The notes under the pieces were generated by a model. The model had not been told where the DNA came from. It did not search any database and was given only the letters and a program-made list of their open reading frames with translations. Both the position numbers and the translations under genes were made by a program. Positions 59,977-64,000 of a stretch of DNA of 64,000 nucleotides are shown piece by piece; the stretch's first letter is position 1, and every line of letters begins with the position of its first letter. This stretch comes from Haloarcula argentinensis DSM 12282 (GTDB lineage: Archaea; Halobacteriota; Halobacteria; Halobacteriales; Haloarculaceae), in assembly GCA_000336895.1 (NCBI GenBank), contig AOLX01000023.1, positions 1 through 64,000 of the forward strand. Reading direction: 5' to 3'.

Positions 59977-61185
59977 ATGGTCGAAGTTCTCTTTGCACTC
60001 GGTGTTCTGGTGGCCATCTTCGTCGGATTCAATATCGGGGGATCTTCGACGGGTGTCGCGTTCGGGCCCGCAGTTGGGTCAGATACGCTTTCGAAACTGT
60101 CCGCGGCGGCCCTGATGACTATCTTTGCCTTGGCTGGCGGACTCATCGTCGGGCCGGAAGTCGTCGAAAGCCTCGGCAGCGACCTCGTCGAGACTGCCTT
60201 CTCGCCGCTCATCAGCATCGTCGTGCTGTTTTTCATCGGCGTCGCGCTGTTTCTCTCGAACGTGGTCGGTGTTCCGGCGTCGACCTCGATGACGGCCGTC
60301 GGCGCAATCGCCGGTCTCGGACTCGCTCGTGGGACGCTAAACGCCGCCCTGATGCTCGAAATCGTCTCGTGGTGGCTCGTCTCCCCGATCATCGCCTTCT
60401 GGGTCAGCGGCGTCATCGGCCGGTACTTCTACCCGCGTCTCGTCGAGTGGTTCGCTGTCTCCCAGAGCGAGGGGTCGCTGCTGGATTTCGACCGCTCGGG
60501 CGCGATACCCCGCCCCGCTCTCGGTGAGAACACGACACAGCGGGAGTTCGTCGGAACCGTCGTCGTCATCGGTATCGGCTGTTACATGGCCTTTTCTGCG
60601 GGCGCGTCGAACGTCGCCAACGCCGTCGCCCCCCTCGTCGGGAACGGCTCGCTGGAGATGTACCCGGCTATCCTGCTCGGCGGCGGTGCTATCGGCCTCG
60701 GTGCGTTCACCATCGCCCGCCGGACAATGGACACGGTCGGCAACGACCTGACCGACCTCCCGCTGGTCGCCGCAATCGTCGTCGCGACAGTCGCCTCCAC
60801 CATCGTCACCTTCCTCTCCGCGCTGGGTATCCCGGCTAGTTTCGTCATCATCGCCACGATGAGCATCGTCGGGCTTGGCTGGGGCCGTGCAACGCGAACG
60901 ACGAGCCTCTCCGACACTGTGCAAGGTGAGGCACCCGTCGCGTCTGTCGGCGCGCTGACCACTGACGCGGAAGCCGCGGATGCGCCGACTGTTGGCGGAA
61001 AAAAAGGGACACCGAAGCCGGCCGAGACCGAACCCATCGGCGAGGAATCGCGGGAGGATATCCCGTCGGCGTCGGATCTGTTCGAACCCGGGACCACTGC
61101 CAGAGTGATCTTCCTCCAGAACGTCGTCCCCTCGATTGCGACGCTCGCGGCCTATCTGGTGTTCAAGTTCCTGCCGATCGCCTGA
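59977..61185 (+). CDS. PiT-family inorganic phosphate transporter, second copy
   Basis: A 402-residue permease with two repeated halves: FNIGGSSTGVAFGPAVGSD near the N-terminus and FSAGASNVANAVAPLVGNG in the C-terminal half. The latter keeps the Asn-x-x-Asn signature better than the copy at 1247-2446, so this protein is the more typical phosphate transporter of the two. A cytoplasmic loop of about 80 residues near the C-terminus is acidic. A TATA box lies 27 bases upstream. Confidence 0.88.
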   Translation: MVEVLFALGVLVAIFVGFNIGGSSTGVAFGPAVGSDTLSKLSAAALMTIFALAGGLIVGPEVVESLGSDLVETAFSPLISIVVLFFIGVALFLSNVVGVPASTSMTAVGAIAGLGLARGTLNAALMLEIVSWWLVSPIIAFWVSGVIGRYFYPRLVEWFAVSQSEGSLLDFDRSGAIPRPALGENTTQREFVGTVVVIGIGCYMAFSAGASNVANAVAPLVGNGSLEMYPAILLGGGAIGLGAFTIARRTMDTVGNDLTDLPLVAAIVVATVASTIVTFLSALGIPASFVIIATMSIVGLGWGRATRTTSLSDTVQGEAPVASVGALTTDAEAADAPTVGGKKGTPKPAETEPIGEESREDIPSASDLFEPGTTARVIFLQNVVPSIATLAAYLVFKFLPIA

Positions 61186-61310
61186 GCAATAATCGGCCCC
61201 GAACAACTGCCGTCAGTTCTCGATGAATCCCCGCGTTGTCCCTCATTATTTTGCACGGCCTAAAACCGAAGGGCAAAGTCTAACAGTGCGGGGTTCGAAC
61301 CAATCAGGTG

Positions 61311-61700
61311 ATGCCCACGGTAGAGTACCTTAACTACGAAGTAGTGGACGATAACGGCTGGGACATGTACGACGACGACGTCTTCGCAGAGGCGTCAGAT
61401 ATGGACCTCGACGGCGAGGACTACGGGTCCCTCGAGGTGAACGAAGGCGAGTACATCCTAGAAGCCGCCGAGGCGCAGGGCTACGACTGGCCCTTCTCGT
61501 GTCGCGCCGGTGCCTGTGCGAACTGTGCTGCCATCGTTCTCGAAGGCGACATCGACATGGACATGCAGCAGATCCTCAGCGACGAGGAAGTCGAAGACAA
61601 GAACGTTCGGCTGACCTGTATCGGCAGCCCGGACGCCGACGAGGTCAAGATCGTCTACAACGCCAAGCACCTCGATTACCTGCAGAACCGCGTCATCTAA
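61311..61700 (+). CDS. fer: Halophilic 2Fe-2S ferredoxin
   Basis: A 129-residue plant-type ferredoxin with the haloarchaeal acidic insertion near the N-terminus (residues 10-45). The [2Fe-2S] ligands are Cys64, Cys69, Cys72 and Cys103 ([11 protein letters not shown] and LTCIG), the C-x4-C-x2-C pattern. It is the main electron carrier of haloarchaea, accepting electrons from pyruvate and 2-oxoglutarate ferredoxin oxidoreductases. I start at the ATG at 61311, since the preceding GTG at 61308 would add one residue only. Confidence 0.95.
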   Translation: MPTVEYLNYEVVDDNGWDMYDDDVFAEASDMDLDGEDYGSLEVNEGEYILEAAEAQGYDWPFSCRAGACANCAAIVLEGDIDMDMQQILSDEEVEDKNVRLTCIGSPDADEVKIVYNAKHLDYLQNRVI

Positions 61701-61802
61701 CGCGGCTCCTGCAGCGCACTACACTTTCTTCTTCCAGTAGCGACTGCGTCCGACAGCCGTCGTACCGGAACCATTAGGGGAACCCCTGTACTGCGTATAG
61801 CC

Positions 61803-62825
61803 GTGCTCGGGTCGATACCGGACCTGCTTCGGCTGGTCGCCGTCCCGGTGTTCGGGTGGGCGGCCTACCGCGACGTGAAAACCCGCCGGGTGCCGAACCG
61901 GACCTGGACCCCGCTTGCCGTGCTGGCGGTCGTCCTCCTGCTGTGGGACGCCTACACCGTCTGGGCCGGCCCGATAGCGGTCGGCCAGCGGCTGTTCTTC
62001 ATCAGGGTCGCGATCAGTCTCGGCTTCGTCATTCCGCTGTCGTACGGCTTCTGGCTCATCGGTGGCTTCGGCGGTGCTGACGCGAAGGCGTTCATGCTCG
62101 TCGCCGTCCTCTTTCCGGTGTATCCGGTGTACTACCTGCCGACTGTCGCCCTGCCCCTTCAGCAGACTGCTATCGGCGTCTTCTCGCTGACGGTGCTCTC
62201 GAACACCGTGCTTGCCGGCGTCGTCTACCCGCTGGCCGTCGCCGCCGGGAACCTCGCCCGGGGACGGTTTTCGCTGGCGATGTTCATCGGACGGCCCGTC
62301 GCCGCCGCCAACGTCACCGAGGAGTACGGCCGGCTGCTCGAATCGCCCGACGGGTTCGACCGCGGCGGCCTCGATCTCGACGCGCTCCGGATGTACCTCC
62401 AGTGGCGCGGCTGCTCGCTCGCCGATATTCGTGCCGACCCCGAGGGCCATCGGCTCCCGACCTCGCTGCCGCGGGTCCCGAACGACCCCGGCGACGGCTC
62501 GCTGGCGACCGACGGCGGCGACCCGGTGGCCGGCGACGGGACAAGCGGTCGTGGTGACGATGCCACGACGGAAGCAGTGACTGACGCCACCGACCAGATC
62601 GACGATCCGTGGGGTGCCGAGCGGTTCCTCGCGGATATCGACCACTCGGCATACGGCACGTCGCCGGCTCAGCTCCGGGACGGGCTGGACGTGCTTGCCG
62701 AACAGGACGAGGTGTGGATATCGCCGGGGATTCCGTTCCTCGTCCCGATGTTCGCCGGACTGGTCGTCTCGCTTACCTACGGCGACGTGCTGTTCTCGCT
62801 GTTGCAGGCGGTCGGGCTGGCCTGA
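61803..62825 (+). CDS. pibD: Prepilin/prearchaellin peptidase (PibD/FlaK type)
   Basis: A 340-residue membrane aspartic protease of the A24 family. The catalytic aspartates are Asp24 ([11 protein letters not shown]) and Asp93 ([11 protein letters not shown]), the archaeal form of the GxGD motif, between hydrophobic segments. It cleaves class III signals of archaellins and type IV pilins such as the archaellin at 22167-22796. An unusual hydrophilic acidic stretch of about 120 residues (about 185-300) lies between the last helices. It starts with GTG. Confidence 0.88.
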   Translation: MLGSIPDLLRLVAVPVFGWAAYRDVKTRRVPNRTWTPLAVLAVVLLLWDAYTVWAGPIAVGQRLFFIRVAISLGFVIPLSYGFWLIGGFGGADAKAFMLVAVLFPVYPVYYLPTVALPLQQTAIGVFSLTVLSNTVLAGVVYPLAVAAGNLARGRFSLAMFIGRPVAAANVTEEYGRLLESPDGFDRGGLDLDALRMYLQWRGCSLADIRADPEGHRLPTSLPRVPNDPGDGSLATDGGDPVAGDGTSGRGDDATTEAVTDATDQIDDPWGAERFLADIDHSAYGTSPAQLRDGLDVLAEQDEVWISPGIPFLVPMFAGLVVSLTYGDVLFSLLQAVGLA

Positions 62826-62843
62826 CTCCTGACAGCAGAAGAC

Positions 62844-62850
62844 CTATTTT
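62844..62850 (+). promoter_or_regulatory. TATA box of hisI
   Basis: CTATTTT is centred about 26 bases before the ATG at 62873 and fits a leaderless transcript. Confidence 0.45.
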
Positions 62851-62872
62851 GCGGACACGCCTCGGCCCGAGT

Positions 62873-63235
62873 ATGACCGATGTCGACCTCGCCTTCGACG
62901 AGCAGGAGTACATCCCGGCGGTCGCTCAGGACGCCGACTCCGGTGAGGTACTCATGCTCGCCTACGTCACCGAGGAAGCGCTTCGGAAGACCCGCGAGAC
63001 GGGGGAAGCCCACTACTACTCGCGGAGCCGGGACGAACTCTGGCACAAGGGTGGGACGAGCGGCCATACACAGGCCGTCGAAGAAGTGCGGGTCGACTGT
63101 GACGGGGACGCGCTGCTGTACATCGTCGACCAGACCGGCGGCGCCTGCCACACCGGCTACGAGTCCTGCTTCCACCGGACTGTCGACGGCGAGACGGTCG
63201 GTGAGCAAGTGTTTGACCCCGACAACGTGTACTGA
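62873..63235 (+). CDS. hisI: Phosphoribosyl-AMP cyclohydrolase
   Basis: A 120-residue HisI that opens the adenine ring of phosphoribosyl-AMP in histidine biosynthesis. Conserved segments: [56 protein letters not shown]. The Zn- and Mg-binding Cys and Asp residues (DCDGD, Cys of ACHTG and SCF) are present. It is the single-domain form. A TATA box lies 26 bases upstream. Its TGA overlaps the ATG of the next gene by one base (TGATG). Confidence 0.95.
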   Translation: MTDVDLAFDEQEYIPAVAQDADSGEVLMLAYVTEEALRKTRETGEAHYYSRSRDELWHKGGTSGHTQAVEEVRVDCDGDALLYIVDQTGGACHTGYESCFHRTVDGETVGEQVFDPDNVY

Positions 63236-64000
63236 TGGTGCGACCTGACACTGAGATCGAAAGCGGCGCGGGACCCCCCGACGCCGTGGAGCAACTCGAA
63301 CAGGCCGCCGACGCGTACGCCCGGGCACAGGCACGCGTCGAGGAAATCGGCGCGAACGCACTTCGTGACTGTCGTGAGATCTACCGCGAACTGTGGAACC
63401 TGCTCGAAAGCTACGACGGCCGGGCGACCGGCGGTGGCGACTTCGAGGCGTTCATGGAGTTTCAGGGTCAGGTCGGAACGCTGACCGACGACCTCCCCGA
63501 GGAGTTGCCCGAACGGGAGACCTTCGAAGAAATCGACGATTTCCTCCAGCAACGGCGGCTCACCGAGGATGATTTCGAGCAGGCCCGCCAGATGCTCTCC
63601 CCCATCGGCGACCTCGTCGGGCGACTGGACGAACTCGACGACGCACGTGAGCAGTACAAGAAAGCCCGAATGGACGCCGGGCGTCGGCGCGACGAACTGC
63701 GCGACCGCATCGACGACCTCGAACGCCTCCAGCGGCTCGGCGACGCCGACCTCGACGCGCCGGTCGAGCGTCTTCGTGAGCCAATCGAGCGCTACAACGA
63801 CGCCGTCACCGAGGCGTTCACCGAGTTCCGGCGCAACACGCCGGCCAGAGACGTTCTGGCCGTCATCGAACGGGCGGACGCGTACCCGCTCGTCGAGTTC
63901 CAGTCCCCGCCCTCGGAGCTGCTGACATACGTCCGCGGCCACGACGCCGGGACCGAGCCGATTCCGAAACTACTGGAGTACGCCGACTACTCCGCCTCGA
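63235..64000 (+). CDS. Coiled-coil protein, cut by the window end
   Basis: The first 255 codons are present; the gene continues past the window. It is a charged, almost wholly helical soluble protein with coiled-coil pattern around residues 17-60 (AVEQLEQAADAYARAQARVEE) and 140-180 (RLDELDDAREQYKKARM). I recognise a haloarchaeal family but no function. It overlaps hisI by one base, so the two are translated together; any link to histidine synthesis is unproven. Confidence 0.7.
   Translation, partial: MVRPDTEIESGAGPPDAVEQLEQAADAYARAQARVEEIGANALRDCREIYRELWNLLESYDGRATGGGDFEAFMEFQGQVGTLTDDLPEELPERETFEEIDDFLQQRRLTEDDFEQARQMLSPIGDLVGRLDELDDAREQYKKARMDAGRRRDELRDRIDDLERLQRLGDADLDAPVERLREPIERYNDAVTEAFTEFRRNTPARDVLAVIERADAYPLVEFQSPPSELLTYVRGHDAGTEPIPKLLEYADYSAS

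Overview
The window is high-GC (roughly 60-65 % by eye), with short acidic proteins, archaeal TATA-type promoters about 25-30 bases from many start codons, a ubiquitin-like SAMP, archaellin plus prepilin peptidase, RfcS, an archaeal-type AlaS and a halophilic acidic ferredoxin. It is a haloarchaeon (class Halobacteria), most likely Haloarcula or a close relative. The first 15 bases are not biological: they match the end of the Tn5/Nextera mosaic end, so position 1 is a contig edge carrying adapter.

Layout. 0-3.7 kb: cut lipoprotein and partner, a phosphate permease (PiT), small unknowns. 3.9-9.1 kb: DJ-1/PfpI protein, then a complete TAXI-type TRAP uptake operon (binding lipoprotein, DUF1850 protein, fused permease). 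9.1-19.7 kb: uracil salvage (upp), membrane and RecA-like unknowns, small zinc-finger proteins, two phosphohexomutases, rpiA, a DUF1931 histone-fold protein, larB, a GIY-YIG protein and an ABC exporter. 19.7-32.2 kb: RDD protein, GNAT plus SAMP2 opposite rfcS, a lone archaellin, alaS, two small proteins, a Na+/H+ antiporter with a TrkA tail, an alpha/beta-hydrolase without its nucleophile, hisB, an ACT protein, ferredoxin, YigZ and YgfZ-like proteins. 32.2-40.5 kb: PGF-CTERM surface protein, a PfkB-like kinase with an altered active site, mutL, a HAD protein behind a direct repeat, small unknowns, and a winged-helix/membrane pair. 40.5-50.3 kb is the accessory part: a hairpin-rich non-coding stretch, a tandem duplicated and truncated LolA-like gene behind an ABC exporter, an AT-richer block with a chemotaxis transducer and a decayed transposase, and a histidine kinase with a degenerate receiver. 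50.4-64 kb: mutS, a methyltransferase, a large secreted GH97 enzyme whose 3' end overlaps hisA, a membrane protein made of heptad repeats, a second PiT, ferredoxin, prepilin peptidase, hisI and a cut coiled-coil gene.

Working together: hisB, hisA and hisI are scattered single genes of one pathway; mutL and mutS are the two halves of mismatch repair 14 kb apart; the archaellin and the prepilin peptidase belong to one secretion route; the TRAP genes and the two ABC sets are true operons. I saw no rRNA, tRNA or CRISPR array. The least explained items are the structured non-coding stretch at 40.55-40.76 kb, the heptad-repeat protein at 59 kb, the lolA duplication and the three signalling or metabolic proteins that have lost catalytic residues.
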